Shown piece by piece: positions 22,927 to 32,380 of a DNA stretch of 64,000 nt. Every line of letters starts with the position of its first letter. The stretch's first letter is position 1. The notes under the pieces were generated by a model. It saw only the letters and a list, made by a program, of their open reading frames with translations. It did not search any database and was not told the DNA's origin. Origin of the DNA: Halalkalibaculum roseum (GTDB taxonomy: Bacteria > Bacteroidota > Rhodothermia > Balneolales > Balneolaceae); assembly GCF_011059145.1 (NCBI RefSeq), contig NZ_JAALLT010000002.1, positions 248,001-312,000 of the forward strand. Direction: 5' to 3'. Both the position numbers and the translations under genes were made by a program.

Positions 22927-25563
22927 ATGATGCATGACAGCAGCTTCCGGTTTTCAGCAGTAACCCTTCTTTTTTTAATCCTCTTTTCTTATTCCACAAC
23001 CCTTTCCGCCCAGGAGCGGACCTTCGAATTTGATTCCGATATAACATACGATTCGGAGATCCCTTCACCCGAAGAGTTTCTGGGTTACGAGCTGGGAAGC
23101 TCTTTTACTTTGCACTCCGATGTAATGCGCTATTTTCAGCGGCTGGATGAACTTTCCGATCGCATCACCTTTCATAAGTACGGTGAAACCTATGAAGGGC
23201 GCGGCCTATATTATGCCGTCATCACATCCGAAAAGAATCAAGCACTGATCGATCAGCTCCGCAATAACAATCTGCGCCTGTCCGATCCCGACTCTCTGAA
23301 CAGCACCGCTGCAGATCTGGTGATCAGCAACCAGCCGGTTACAGTTTGGTTGAGTTATAACGTTCACGGAAATGAACCCTCCAGCAGCGAAGCAGCTATG
23401 CAGGCAGCCTACCGTCTGGTAGCCGGCTCTGATACGGAAACTGCTTCTATGAGAGAAAGCGCTATCACTATCATTGATCCGATGATCAATCCCGACGGCA
23501 GAGATCGCTACGTATTCTGGTACAAATCCGCCAAAAGCAACATGCTGAATACGAATGCTGAAGATTATGAGCATGATGAAATATGGCCGGGCGGACGCAC
23601 CAACCATTACTGGTTCGATCTCAATCGAGACTGGACCTGGCTAGTGCACCCCGAATCAAGGGGTAGAGTGGCCGTCTACCAGCAATGGCTCCCGCAAGTT
23701 CATCTTGATTTGCACGAGCAGGGTTTTAATAGCAATTATTTTACCATGCCGGGTACTACTCCCCGCAACTATGAGTTGCCCGATGACTACGAAAAGTGGG
23801 CCGATGTTTTTGGACGAGGTACTATAGCAGAGTTTGATGAGCATAATATCAATTATGCCACGCGGGAGGCTTTTGACTTTTTCTATCCCGGTTACGGCTC
23901 ATCGTATCCCAGTACTATGGGGGGTATCGGCATGCTGGCTGAACAAGGCGGGCACAGTCGCGGTGGCCGTGCGGTAGAAACGGAAGATGGGTATGTATTG
24001 ACTCTTCGCCAGCGCATATTTGATCATTATACCAACTCTATGGCAACGGTAAAGACCGCGGTTGAAAACCGGGAGGCCTTGCTTCGATATTTCAGAAATG
24101 CATTCTCACCCGAGAGCAGGAAAGGCGAGACAGAGGCATACATCATTCCTGATAACGACAGCGACTATACCTATGAGCTGATTGACATCATGCTGAAACA
24201 CGGGGTTGAAGTGGAAAGAGCCCGGGAAAACTTTAGGCTTCGCGACGCTTTTGGTTATTGGAATGGAGAGTCGGTACAGAGGAGTTTTAACAGCGGTGAT
24301 TTTATCATCAAGACCGACCAGCCCAGGCACATCTTTATCAATACCTTGATGAAGCGACAGCTGACGATCAGGGATTCGGTGATGTACGACATGTCAACCT
24401 GGTCAGCACCGCTGGCTTATAATCTGGATGCGGCATGGACGGAAGATGAATTGGATGTTTTGACTGAGCGGATTACCAATTCACCGGCTTATCCTTATGG
24501 GCTGGAAAATTCCGGTGCAGAGTATGCTTTCGTCATCGACTGGGATCAGCGTTATGCTCCTAATGCACTTGCAAAACTCTGGGAGGCCGGATACAGGGTT
24601 CGCAGCGCTACGGAGACCTTTACCTACGAAGGCAGAACTTATGGAGAGGGTAGTCTCATTGTACTGGTAGGACGTAACTACAGTAAGAAAGGTGAAATGG
24701 GAGCCGATATGCAGCGTATTGCCGAAGAGGCAAAGGTTCAAATCGTTGGTTTTGATACAGGAAGAATGGATGAAGGCATTGACCTTGCCTCAAGGGACAG
24801 CGATCCCGTCAAGAAACCGAAGGTTGCACTGATGGTCGATAGCCCGTTCCGATCGTACACAGCAGGACAGATCTGGTTTCTCTTTGACCGATGGACCGAA
24901 TTCGGCATCTCAAGAATACGTAGCGAACGGTTACTTTATATGGATATCAATGAATATGATGTGATCATTATGCCCGGAGCCCGGGGACTATCTTCATTGC
25001 TGGATTCCACAGCTCAGGAGAAGTTGAAAAGCTGGGTCAGAGCCGGCGGTACGCTGGTGGCAACAGAGAGTTCGGCAGAATTCCTTGCGAAAAATCGATC
25101 CGGATTTACCGGAGTATCACTGGCTGAAATGGATGACAAGGGAGAGGACCGGGAAGAGGGCATAGAACCTGAAGCCTATACCCGTTATGAAGCCCGGGAA
25201 GATAGCTCCGGATTGAAGCGCATACCCGGGTCAGCTTTCAAAAGTATTATTGATGACTCCAACCCACTTGCTTTTGGCCTGGATAACCGGTTGTATTCCC
25301 TTAAGTTTTCTGATGAAGCACTGGTACCGAGTACCGATTGGCAAACAGTAGGTTATTATCAAAAAGATGCCGGCAGTTTGCTTGCATCAGGTTATGCTTC
25401 ACAGAAAAACTTGCAAAAAGCGGCAGGTAATGCTTTTGCGGGAGTGGCGGAAATGGGTTCCGGTAAAGTGGTGTTCCTCCTTGATAATACTCAATACCGG
25501 ATGTTCTGGGTCGGGCCTGCGCGCATGATGCAGAATGCGGTCATGCTGTTACATGATTTATAG
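22927..25563 (+). CDS. M14-family zinc carboxypeptidase, secreted
   Basis: An 878-residue protein with a signal peptide (to about residue 29, ending LSAQ). The zinc ligands of the M14 fold are visible: NVHGNE (His147, Glu150) and VHLDLHEQG (His263), with DPMINPDGRDR between them and a likely catalytic Glu in MLAEQGGHSRGG near residue 339. A long C-terminal part (about 520-878) looks like a class I amidotransferase/DJ-1-like domain with VALMVDSPFRSYTAGQ and an IIMPGARGL strand. This layout is common in Bacteroidota and relatives. It probably degrades peptides in the periplasm. The tricorn-type protease gene follows in the same direction, 106 bases later. Confidence 0.87.
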   Translation: MMHDSSFRFSAVTLLFLILFSYSTTLSAQERTFEFDSDITYDSEIPSPEEFLGYELGSSFTLHSDVMRYFQRLDELSDRITFHKYGETYEGRGLYYAVITSEKNQALIDQLRNNNLRLSDPDSLNSTAADLVISNQPVTVWLSYNVHGNEPSSSEAAMQAAYRLVAGSDTETASMRESAITIIDPMINPDGRDRYVFWYKSAKSNMLNTNAEDYEHDEIWPGGRTNHYWFDLNRDWTWLVHPESRGRVAVYQQWLPQVHLDLHEQGFNSNYFTMPGTTPRNYELPDDYEKWADVFGRGTIAEFDEHNINYATREAFDFFYPGYGSSYPSTMGGIGMLAEQGGHSRGGRAVETEDGYVLTLRQRIFDHYTNSMATVKTAVENREALLRYFRNAFSPESRKGETEAYIIPDNDSDYTYELIDIMLKHGVEVERARENFRLRDAFGYWNGESVQRSFNSGDFIIKTDQPRHIFINTLMKRQLTIRDSVMYDMSTWSAPLAYNLDAAWTEDELDVLTERITNSPAYPYGLENSGAEYAFVIDWDQRYAPNALAKLWEAGYRVRSATETFTYEGRTYGEGSLIVLVGRNYSKKGEMGADMQRIAEEAKVQIVGFDTGRMDEGIDLASRDSDPVKKPKVALMVDSPFRSYTAGQIWFLFDRWTEFGISRIRSERLLYMDINEYDVIIMPGARGLSSLLDSTAQEKLKSWVRAGGTLVATESSAEFLAKNRSGFTGVSLAEMDDKGEDREEGIEPEAYTRYEAREDSSGLKRIPGSAFKSIIDDSNPLAFGLDNRLYSLKFSDEALVPSTDWQTVGYYQKDAGSLLASGYASQKNLQKAAGNAFAGVAEMGSGKVVFLLDNTQYRMFWVGPARMMQNAVMLLHDL

Positions 25564-25669
25564 ATTATAACTATTACACTCAAGAAAACAGTTTATTCGG
25601 ATACGCTCACAAATTCCCAATCATTATCTGTGGTGTATCACTTAATTAACAATTAAAACCAGTTACATT

Positions 25670-28600
25670 ATGAAGTATCTCGTTTCGATAGTGGCTTTTT
25701 TACTTTTATCGGGTCTCCAATCGCTTCAGGCGCAAGATGAAATTATTCTGGCACGCCAGCCGGCCATAAATCCTGAAGGAACTATGGTGACATTTTCCTA
25801 CCAGGGTGATATATGGACTGTACCCTACAATGGAGGTGAAGCACGCAGGCTTACCGTACATGAAGCTTACGAGTCCGCTCCCCGATGGAGTCCGGATGGT
25901 GAGTCGATAGCCTTTTCAGCAGGCCGGTTCGGCAACGATGACATTTTCGTAATACCTGCTAAGGGTGGCCAGTCCGAAAGAATAACCTATTATTCAGGTG
26001 GAGACGACCTCTGGGACTGGACTTCTGATGATCGGTTGCTCTTTACCAGTAACCGCACTTTCCAGCAGGTAGAGTGGGATTCAGAAATACAGCACGTATC
26101 TTCTGATGGCGGCACACCTACTCGTTTCTTAAATGCCGTAGGTGATATGCCATCAATGTCGCCGAACGGGCGGTATGTCGCTTTTGTACGCGGTTCATGT
26201 AGAATATCACGAGAAGAGTATAACGGTCCTGCCGACCTGGATATCTGGATTCATGATACTCGTGAAGATACCTATATGCAGCTGACCGATAACTCGGTTA
26301 ATGATTTCCTGCCTCGATGGAAAGATGATGGTACTTTGTATTTTATCAGTGCCCGTTCCGGTCGGTATAATATTTACGAACAGAATATCAGTTCCAATGG
26401 TACTGCCAGCGGTACACCTGTAGCCAGGACGAACTTTGAGGAAGATGGAGTCCGGCATTTTGATGTAGCCGGTAATGGGAATCTGGTTTTTGAACAGAAA
26501 ACGGCGCTCTATACTCTTGCAGAAGGGGCAAGTAATCCTTCCAAATTGAACATTGCACTCTCTTCCGATTACCGGTTTTATCCTACCGAGCATGAAACCT
26601 TCACCGGCGATATAGAAGGATATGAGGTTTCACCAAATGACAAATATACAGCGATGACCATCAGGGGTGAGATATTTGTGAGGGAAAACGATAAGGAGAA
26701 ACAAAAATCAGTCAATCTTTCAGATCATCCTTATCGCGACCGTTCCGTTAGCTGGCTCAATGATTCTACCGTAGTCTTTACTTCCGATCGAAACGGGCAG
26801 TATGATATTTATCTGGCACGGTCTTCAGATGAGAATAAACCGGATATTTTTAAAAGCCTGAAACATGAGCTGATCCGGGTAACGAATACGGAAGGGGATG
26901 AGATGAATCCTATTATCTCTCCGGACGGTAAAAAAATTGTCTACCAGGTCGGACGAGGTACGTTGATTACTGCCGATATCAGTAATGACGGAGAACTCAC
27001 CAACCGGAAAACACTTCTTGACGGTTGGTCAACGCCGGGTGGTATATCCTGGAGTCCCGACAGCAAATGGCTTGCATACTCGCTTGACGACCTTTATTTC
27101 AACAGTGAAATCTATATTCACGCTGCAGACAACAGCATGGATCCGGTGAATGTTAGCATGCATCCTAAAGGAGATTATAATCCTGTATGGAGCAGGGACG
27201 GTTCCAAGCTAGGTTTTATGTCGAGCCGGAACAACGGAGACTATGACATATGGTTCGCCTGGTTGACCGAAGAAGACTGGCTTAAGACTGAAGAGGACCG
27301 TGAAGAGGGCTATTACTTTGATAGCGAAGAGAAGGAAGAAGAGTCAGAAGAGGAAGAGGAGAAAAAAGAAGTTGAACCTATTCAAATTGACTTTGAAAAT
27401 ATACATGAACGTCTCTGGCAGGTTACTTCCATGCCGGGTAATGAAAGCAACCTGGTAATTTCGGAAGACGGGGAGACCTTCTATTTTACGGCAAATGATC
27501 CCGCAGCTGACGGCAGCGATTTATTTAGCATCAAGTTCGATCGATCAGAATCGAAGCAGCTGACACAAGACGGACAGAATCCCTACGGACTCACCCTCGG
27601 GCCTGATGGTAAAAAACTCTATGCATTGAAACGCGGCAGTTTTTTCGAGGTTGATCCCGGTGGTGACTTTACACCCCTGCCGTTCCGTGCTTCCATGGTG
27701 ATCAATCATGAAGAAGAGAACAAACAGGTATTTGAAGAGGCTTGGAGTGCGCTAAACCAGGGCTTCTATGATCCGGAATTTCATGGGGACAACTGGGATG
27801 CTCTCAGAGACAAATACAAGCCATGGGCATTGGCCGCTTCCACCAGTCAGGATTTCCGCTATATGTTCAACTGGATGCTGGGGCAACTGAATGCCAGCCA
27901 TATGGGTCTATATGGATCAAATCCGGAAGAGACCCAGAATGAGCGAACGGGATTACTGGGTATCGGAGTAGAACCCGCTGACAATGGTGTGAGAATCACC
28001 AAGGTGGTAAAAAATAGTCCCGCAGATAGGGAGCAGAGCAAACTCTATGAAGGAGAACTAATCACCCACGTAGAGGGACTGCCAATCAGCAGCGGTACTA
28101 ACTTCTACTCTTATTTTGTAAATGATGCCTCCGAGCAAATACTGCTTCGGGTTCAGAATAGCGATGGCGAATCCCGGGAAGTGGTTATCAGACCTACAAA
28201 CAGTCTGAGCGACGAACTCTATGAAGAGTGGATCGATTCCCGCGAAAAACTTACCGAGGAGTATTCTAACGGACGCCTTGGATATATTCACGTTGAAGGT
28301 ATGAACTGGCCCAGTTTTGAACGTTTTGAACGTGAACTGATGGCCCAGGGACACGATAAGGAGGGTATTGTTATCGACGTTCGTTGGAATGGCGGCGGGT
28401 GGACCACCGACTACCTGATGACAGTGCTTAATGTAAAACAGCACGCCTACACCGTTCCGCGGGGAGCCACGCCAGACCTGGATGAGAATCACGAACAATT
28501 CAGGGAGTACTATCCCTTCAGTGAGCGTTTGCCGCTTTCCTGGTGGACCAAGCCATCGGTAGCTATGGCCAATGAGAGCAGCTATTCGAATGCAGAGATA

Positions 28601-28879
28601 TTCTCTCATGCCTTTAAAACTCTGGGCGTGGGCAAGCTTGTGGGTATGCCTACCTTCGGCGCGGTTATTTCAACCGGCGGAATGGGCTTGCTGGACGGGT
28701 CCTTCGTGAGAATGCCGTTCCGTGCCTGGTACGTCAAGGCTACCGACAAGAATATGGAAAACGGTCCGGCCTATCCGGATGTAACCGTTGATAATGCTCC
28801 CGACAGCAAAGCCAAAGGAGAAGATCCGCAGCTGAGAAGGGCAGTAGAGGTATTGCTTGAACAAATCGACAGCGAGTAA
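25670..28879 (+). CDS. Tricorn-type protease (S41 family)
   Basis: A 1069-residue exported protease with signal peptide ending LQAQ. Domain order: a beta-propeller region made of WD40-like/PD40 repeats (about residues 30-540, with blades such as APRWSPDG and PIISPDGKK), an acidic insertion (about 548-567), a second group of strands, a tricorn C1 domain, a PDZ domain (about 755-850, GLLGIGVEP) and the S41 catalytic core. NESSYSNAEIFSHAF carries the probable nucleophile Ser973. The propellers gate substrate access in Thermoplasma tricorn. It likely acts on peptides in the periplasm together with the carboxypeptidase encoded upstream. Confidence 0.9.
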   Translation: MKYLVSIVAFLLLSGLQSLQAQDEIILARQPAINPEGTMVTFSYQGDIWTVPYNGGEARRLTVHEAYESAPRWSPDGESIAFSAGRFGNDDIFVIPAKGGQSERITYYSGGDDLWDWTSDDRLLFTSNRTFQQVEWDSEIQHVSSDGGTPTRFLNAVGDMPSMSPNGRYVAFVRGSCRISREEYNGPADLDIWIHDTREDTYMQLTDNSVNDFLPRWKDDGTLYFISARSGRYNIYEQNISSNGTASGTPVARTNFEEDGVRHFDVAGNGNLVFEQKTALYTLAEGASNPSKLNIALSSDYRFYPTEHETFTGDIEGYEVSPNDKYTAMTIRGEIFVRENDKEKQKSVNLSDHPYRDRSVSWLNDSTVVFTSDRNGQYDIYLARSSDENKPDIFKSLKHELIRVTNTEGDEMNPIISPDGKKIVYQVGRGTLITADISNDGELTNRKTLLDGWSTPGGISWSPDSKWLAYSLDDLYFNSEIYIHAADNSMDPVNVSMHPKGDYNPVWSRDGSKLGFMSSRNNGDYDIWFAWLTEEDWLKTEEDREEGYYFDSEEKEEESEEEEEKKEVEPIQIDFENIHERLWQVTSMPGNESNLVISEDGETFYFTANDPAADGSDLFSIKFDRSESKQLTQDGQNPYGLTLGPDGKKLYALKRGSFFEVDPGGDFTPLPFRASMVINHEEENKQVFEEAWSALNQGFYDPEFHGDNWDALRDKYKPWALAASTSQDFRYMFNWMLGQLNASHMGLYGSNPEETQNERTGLLGIGVEPADNGVRITKVVKNSPADREQSKLYEGELITHVEGLPISSGTNFYSYFVNDASEQILLRVQNSDGESREVVIRPTNSLSDELYEEWIDSREKLTEEYSNGRLGYIHVEGMNWPSFERFERELMAQGHDKEGIVIDVRWNGGGWTTDYLMTVLNVKQHAYTVPRGATPDLDENHEQFREYYPFSERLPLSWWTKPSVAMANESSYSNAEIFSHAFKTLGVGKLVGMPTFGAVISTGGMGLLDGSFVRMPFRAWYVKATDKNMENGPAYPDVTVDNAPDSKAKGEDPQLRRAVEVLLEQIDSE

Positions 28880-28890
28880 GCGTTATTCAA

Positions 28891-28925
28891 TACGTGTAGC
28901 ACACCTCCAAGGTGTGCTACACGTA
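28891..28925. repeat. Perfect 16-base inverted repeat after tricorn gene
   Basis: Arms TACGTGTAGCACACCT (28891-28906) and AGGTGTGCTACACGTA (28910-28925) with a three-base loop CCA. It starts 12 bases after the tricorn stop. There is no T tract, so it is more likely a REP-like palindrome than a classic terminator, although such a stem may still pause or protect the transcript end. Confidence 0.8.
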
Positions 28926-28949
28926 TCTAAACCAGGCAAGTCAATTATT

Positions 28950-29072
28950 TAGCCGCGAATTTTCACGAATCTATTTATTGATACTCCTTCCGACGCTCTG
29001 CTGCGGAAGGAATCTCTTTGCCACTGAGCTTCACAGATTTAGTTCTCAATAATCTGTGAGAATCCGCGACTA
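28950..29072. repeat. MITE-like element with imperfect terminal inverted repeats
   Basis: Ends at 28950-28972 and 29050-29072 match as inverted repeats at about 17 of 23 positions (TAGCCGCGAATTTTCACG against TAGTCGCGGATTCTCACA). Inside is another stem, CCTTCCG/CGGAAGG, around 28987-29011. No coding capacity. It fills the gap between the tricorn and ferredoxin genes. Confidence 0.55.
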
Positions 29073-29074
29073 AA

Positions 29075-29431
29075 TTATAACGGCTGCTCCGCGAACATGT
29101 ACTCCTTTACCGGGTTTCCGCCGATCAGGTGTTCCTGAATAATGCGTTCCAGCACTTTCGGCTTGCAGGAATGATACCAGATGCCTTCAGGATAAACGAC
29201 GGCGACCGGTCCTTTTTTACAGACTCTCAGGCAGTTTGCCTTGGTACGATATATGCCGCCCTGTCCATCGAGTTCGAGCTCTTTCAATCGTTTCTTAAGA
29301 TATTTCCACGATTTGAGACCGATCTCCAATTTGCAGCATTTGGGCTTGGTCTGATCGGCACAAATAAAGATGTGACGTTTAATAGAGCCAATATGTAGCT
29401 CTTCTGCTTTCTTTTGTAGACGCTTATTCAT
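29075..29431 (-). CDS. Thioredoxin-like [2Fe-2S] ferredoxin
   Basis: A 118-residue protein with the cysteine pattern of thioredoxin-fold [2Fe-2S] ferredoxins: Cys24 (HIFICAD), Cys32/Cys33 (KPKCCK), then Cys67 and Cys71 ([21 protein letters not shown]). The last stretch is highly typical, also of the NuoE/HydB C-terminal modules. Extra residues at the C-terminus end [11 protein letters not shown]. Probably a cytoplasmic electron carrier. It is 5 bases downstream of the PepSY membrane protein gene, so the two are one transcription unit and may share an electron-transfer task. Confidence 0.85.
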   Translation of the reverse strand: MNKRLQKKAEELHIGSIKRHIFICADQTKPKCCKLEIGLKSWKYLKKRLKELELDGQGGIYRTKANCLRVCKKGPVAVVYPEGIWYHSCKPKVLERIIQEHLIGGNPVKEYMFAEQPL

Positions 29432-29436
29432 AAGAG

Positions 29437-30027
29437 TTACCCTACCTCTTCCAGGAGATCTTCATGAACCTTTTTACGCTTGCGGCGTTTCTGTTTCCGG
29501 TCTTTCAACCGTTTACGATTCTGCCATTTGGCAAAATAGGGAAGGAAAAACAGGTAAATACCGGTAATCCAAAGAATAGTAACGATAATAGCTGAGGGCA
29601 GGAATATCCAGAGTTTGGCCTTGTCATGGAACCATGAGCCGTCATGTATAGCTTCAATGACACCTGATCGTCGCTCCATCGACGAGAGGATAGCGCCGGT
29701 ACCAAGGTCAATCTGAAGCTCCCAGCCTTCGGTGCTTCTCACCTTTACGATTCCATCGTCCGGCCTGATATCCAGCCGGTCGATATCTTCCCATGATCTG
29801 ATTAGTGCTTCCTCATCGGATTTGGCAATCGCCAAAATGCGTTCAAAACCGATCTCCGGTGTTTGATAACTTAGGCTACCTTTCTGTGTAGGAGGCTGTA
29901 TCCAGTCAAACTCTTTCTTTACCTGCAAAAGCAGGCCGGTTATCAAGACTATCAAAAAAGGGAGGGCTATCAACAGCGCTCCCCATCGGTGAATCTTGCG
30001 AAAATCTCTTCGGGTATGCCAGCTCAT
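29437..30027 (-). CDS. PepSY-domain membrane protein
   Basis: A 196-residue protein with an N-terminal helix (about 17-36, [20 protein letters not shown]), an extracytoplasmic PepSY domain (residues about 55-125), a second helix (about 143-166) and a very basic cytoplasmic tail rich in Lys/Arg (about 172-187). The HRW motif at the start of the first helix and IHDGSWF before the second are usual in PepSY-TM proteins related to ferric reductases. Followed closely by a ferredoxin gene. May be a minimal membrane electron-transfer or metal-reductase component; that is inference. Confidence 0.8.
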   Translation of the reverse strand: MSWHTRRDFRKIHRWGALLIALPFLIVLITGLLLQVKKEFDWIQPPTQKGSLSYQTPEIGFERILAIAKSDEEALIRSWEDIDRLDIRPDDGIVKVRSTEGWELQIDLGTGAILSSMERRSGVIEAIHDGSWFHDKAKLWIFLPSAIIVTILWITGIYLFFLPYFAKWQNRKRLKDRKQKRRKRKKVHEDLLEEVG

Positions 30028-30037
30028 ATAAGATAAA

Positions 30038-30514
30038 TCAGTTTAAATAGTACCGCAGGCCAATGGCGCCGGCAAAAGAGAATTGGAATGAGGGTTCAAT
30101 ATCAAAGGTCGGCACTAATTCAAAGAATGTGCCTAATGGGGCATTGGTCAGAGAGTAGGTGAGACCTATCGGCAGACGCAGCCCTACAATATCATTGAAG
30201 TCCTGAAAAACGGCACGAATGCCCGCACCGTAATAGGTTCGCAGGGAGGCATTGTTCAGATTCAGTTCCTCATTCAGTGAATTGTTGTGATAAAGAAAAT
30301 CAGAATGAACGTAGACCGACTGAAAGTTTTCACTTAGTTGCAGTCCCAATGCTCCGTCGACGGCGAAATCTTCACTAAGCCAAACTTTCACGCTCAGGCC
30401 AGTAGGGCCGTTTAAGATAGCACCCAGCCCAACGCCTGATTGTTGACTGTAGCTAACTTTGCTAAAAAGTAACAGAAAGCTGCATAACAGGGCGGTAACA
30501 AGATATTTTTTCAT
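30038..30514 (-). CDS. Small outer-membrane beta-barrel protein
   Basis: A 158-residue protein with a signal peptide (MKKYLVTALLCSFLLLFSKV, cleavage after YSQ). The mature part consists of alternating strands with aromatic ends, closing in SFAGAIGLRYYLN, a typical beta-barrel C-terminus. I used the ATG at 30512-30514; a start 8 codons upstream would spoil the signal peptide. It lies 10 bases upstream of the PepSY gene in the same direction, so a three-gene unit with PepSY and ferredoxin is likely. No specific function seen. Confidence 0.72.
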   Translation of the reverse strand: MKKYLVTALLCSFLLLFSKVSYSQQSGVGLGAILNGPTGLSVKVWLSEDFAVDGALGLQLSENFQSVYVHSDFLYHNNSLNEELNLNNASLRTYYGAGIRAVFQDFNDIVGLRLPIGLTYSLTNAPLGTFFELVPTFDIEPSFQFSFAGAIGLRYYLN

Positions 30515-30602
30515 GGTAGAATGTATAAAAGTTTGCATTAACAGCAGTTTATACTGAAAATGGAAACAGAAGTTTAACGTAAATTACAACGGTTTAAGTG
30601 TA

Positions 30603-32198
30603 TCAATAATCCTGACCGGGTTGTGTAATTTGGTAATTCTTCTCCTGCTTTGACTCCTCAACCATCTCATTAACGTCTTCAAGCAGCTGTTTAGCATCAT
30701 AAACTATTCCATCTTTGATAGTATATTTTACACCGCCCACTCGCACCGGTTTATTCTCATCGTTTACCTGAATGGCACCTGTACCGTAGAGTACTTTCAG
30801 ATTTTTGAGGGGATTGGCATCCACAAGTACCATATCCGCAAGCTTGCCTACTTCAATAGTTCCAAGCTGGTCATCCATATTCAGCACTTCAGCCCCTTTT
30901 AGGGATGCTGATTGGAAGACCTCTAGAGGGTGAAATCCTGCTTCACGGAATAACTCCATCTCCTGTATATATCCGAAACCATATAGTTTAAATATATATC
31001 CCGCATCAGAGCCAAGGGTAACACGTCCGCCACGATTTTTGTATTCGTTGATGAAGGTAAACCAGAGATCAAAGTTTTCTTTCCACGCCACTTCCTGTTC
31101 CGTTCCCCAGTTGAGCCAGTACGAACCGTGTGAGATGCGGCTGGGCTGGTAAAATTCCCAGAGTGAGGGCAGTGTATACTTCTCATGCCATTCGGCTCGA
31201 CGCTGTGCAGATAAGTCACGGTTTGCTTCGTAAATGGTAAAGGTCGGATTCATGGTAAGATCCAGAGAGATCATCTCATTCATCACATCATTCCATTTTT
31301 CGGAATAGGGAGAAGCAGCCTGTTTCCAGAGGTTCCCGGCTTCTTCAAAGCGATGCTGTTCGTTACTGTAGTTATAATCCAGCGGGTAATCCTGGATAAT
31401 CTGGTCGGTAAACATCGATTCGGGCACTCCGTACCAATGGGTAACGCTCGTGAGTCCGAGGCGTGCAGATTCCAGGGCATTGTTGTAGACCACGCGTGTC
31501 TGTGCATGGTGTGTCATTGTACCCAGGCCCAGTTTGTTGGCTTCATCTATGGCCGCCGCATAGATGGGTTTGCTGGCCCCGAAAAATTTAATTCCGTCCG
31601 CTCCCTCTTTGTGAATCATTCGCACCCATTTGCGGGCCTGCTCCGTGGTGGTTATCGGACCGTCATGCCCCATCCCAAAACCGATATAAGCTGCCATACG
31701 GGGAGCCGTGATTTCATTCTTTTCGCTGCGTTCTTTCTGGCGCAGGGTCCAGTCCATGCCGTTAAATGAACCCGGTTCACGGATAGTGGTGATTCCATGA
31801 GCAAGCCATAATTTATAAACGTATTCGGCAGGAGTTCCCTGGGCCGTGCCACCGGTATGTGCGTGCATGTCAAAGAATCCCGGCAGCAGGTACATGCCTT
31901 CGGCCTGAATTTCCCTTGAATTGGGACCTGCTTCAGGGCGACGCTCTTCATTTATAGGAATACCGGGGTACCCGACATTTTGAACGGATGCAATTTTATT
32001 ACCCTCAACCACGACGTCCACAGGACCCATGGGAGGAGAACCGGTTCCATCAACCAGCATCACTCCCCGGATGATAAGTCTTTCAAAAGGTCCTTCACCT
32101 TCGCTACGATCCGGTGCCTCCTGTATCTGGGCAAATGCATTCATGGAAAGGAACAGGCATAACAGAAAAGAAAAAAGAAATCTATAGGTATTTCGCAT
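30603..32198 (-). CDS. Secreted amidohydrolase
   Basis: A 531-residue metal-dependent hydrolase with a signal peptide (to about residue 23, MNAFAQ). Features are the LPGFFDMHAHTGG metal motif (about residues 104-116), the FGMGHDG and MTHHAQT histidines, and TLGSDAGYIFKLYG (about 395-408). The C-terminus returns to the small beta-sandwich domain with GKLADMVLVDANPLKNL. This places it in the imidazolonepropionase/dipeptidase-like amidohydrolase group common in Bacteroidota. The substrate cannot be read from sequence. ATG chosen over a GTG one codon upstream. Confidence 0.85.
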   Translation of the reverse strand: MRNTYRFLFSFLLCLFLSMNAFAQIQEAPDRSEGEGPFERLIIRGVMLVDGTGSPPMGPVDVVVEGNKIASVQNVGYPGIPINEERRPEAGPNSREIQAEGMYLLPGFFDMHAHTGGTAQGTPAEYVYKLWLAHGITTIREPGSFNGMDWTLRQKERSEKNEITAPRMAAYIGFGMGHDGPITTTEQARKWVRMIHKEGADGIKFFGASKPIYAAAIDEANKLGLGTMTHHAQTRVVYNNALESARLGLTSVTHWYGVPESMFTDQIIQDYPLDYNYSNEQHRFEEAGNLWKQAASPYSEKWNDVMNEMISLDLTMNPTFTIYEANRDLSAQRRAEWHEKYTLPSLWEFYQPSRISHGSYWLNWGTEQEVAWKENFDLWFTFINEYKNRGGRVTLGSDAGYIFKLYGFGYIQEMELFREAGFHPLEVFQSASLKGAEVLNMDDQLGTIEVGKLADMVLVDANPLKNLKVLYGTGAIQVNDENKPVRVGGVKYTIKDGIVYDAKQLLEDVNEMVEESKQEKNYQITQPGQDY

Positions 32199-32380
32199 CA
32201 CAGAGCGGTTTGTTTAAAAGAAAAATAAGGTAATGATTTGACAGCCAAGCTATAGTAAAAAGATTTAAAGCGCTTTACAATGCCCAATGAGAGGATCCCA
32301 ATGGAATTTAAATTGCCAAATATTTATATACGAAGAGACAAAATGATGATGTTTAGACTTCGTATGGTCAACTTTTTATT

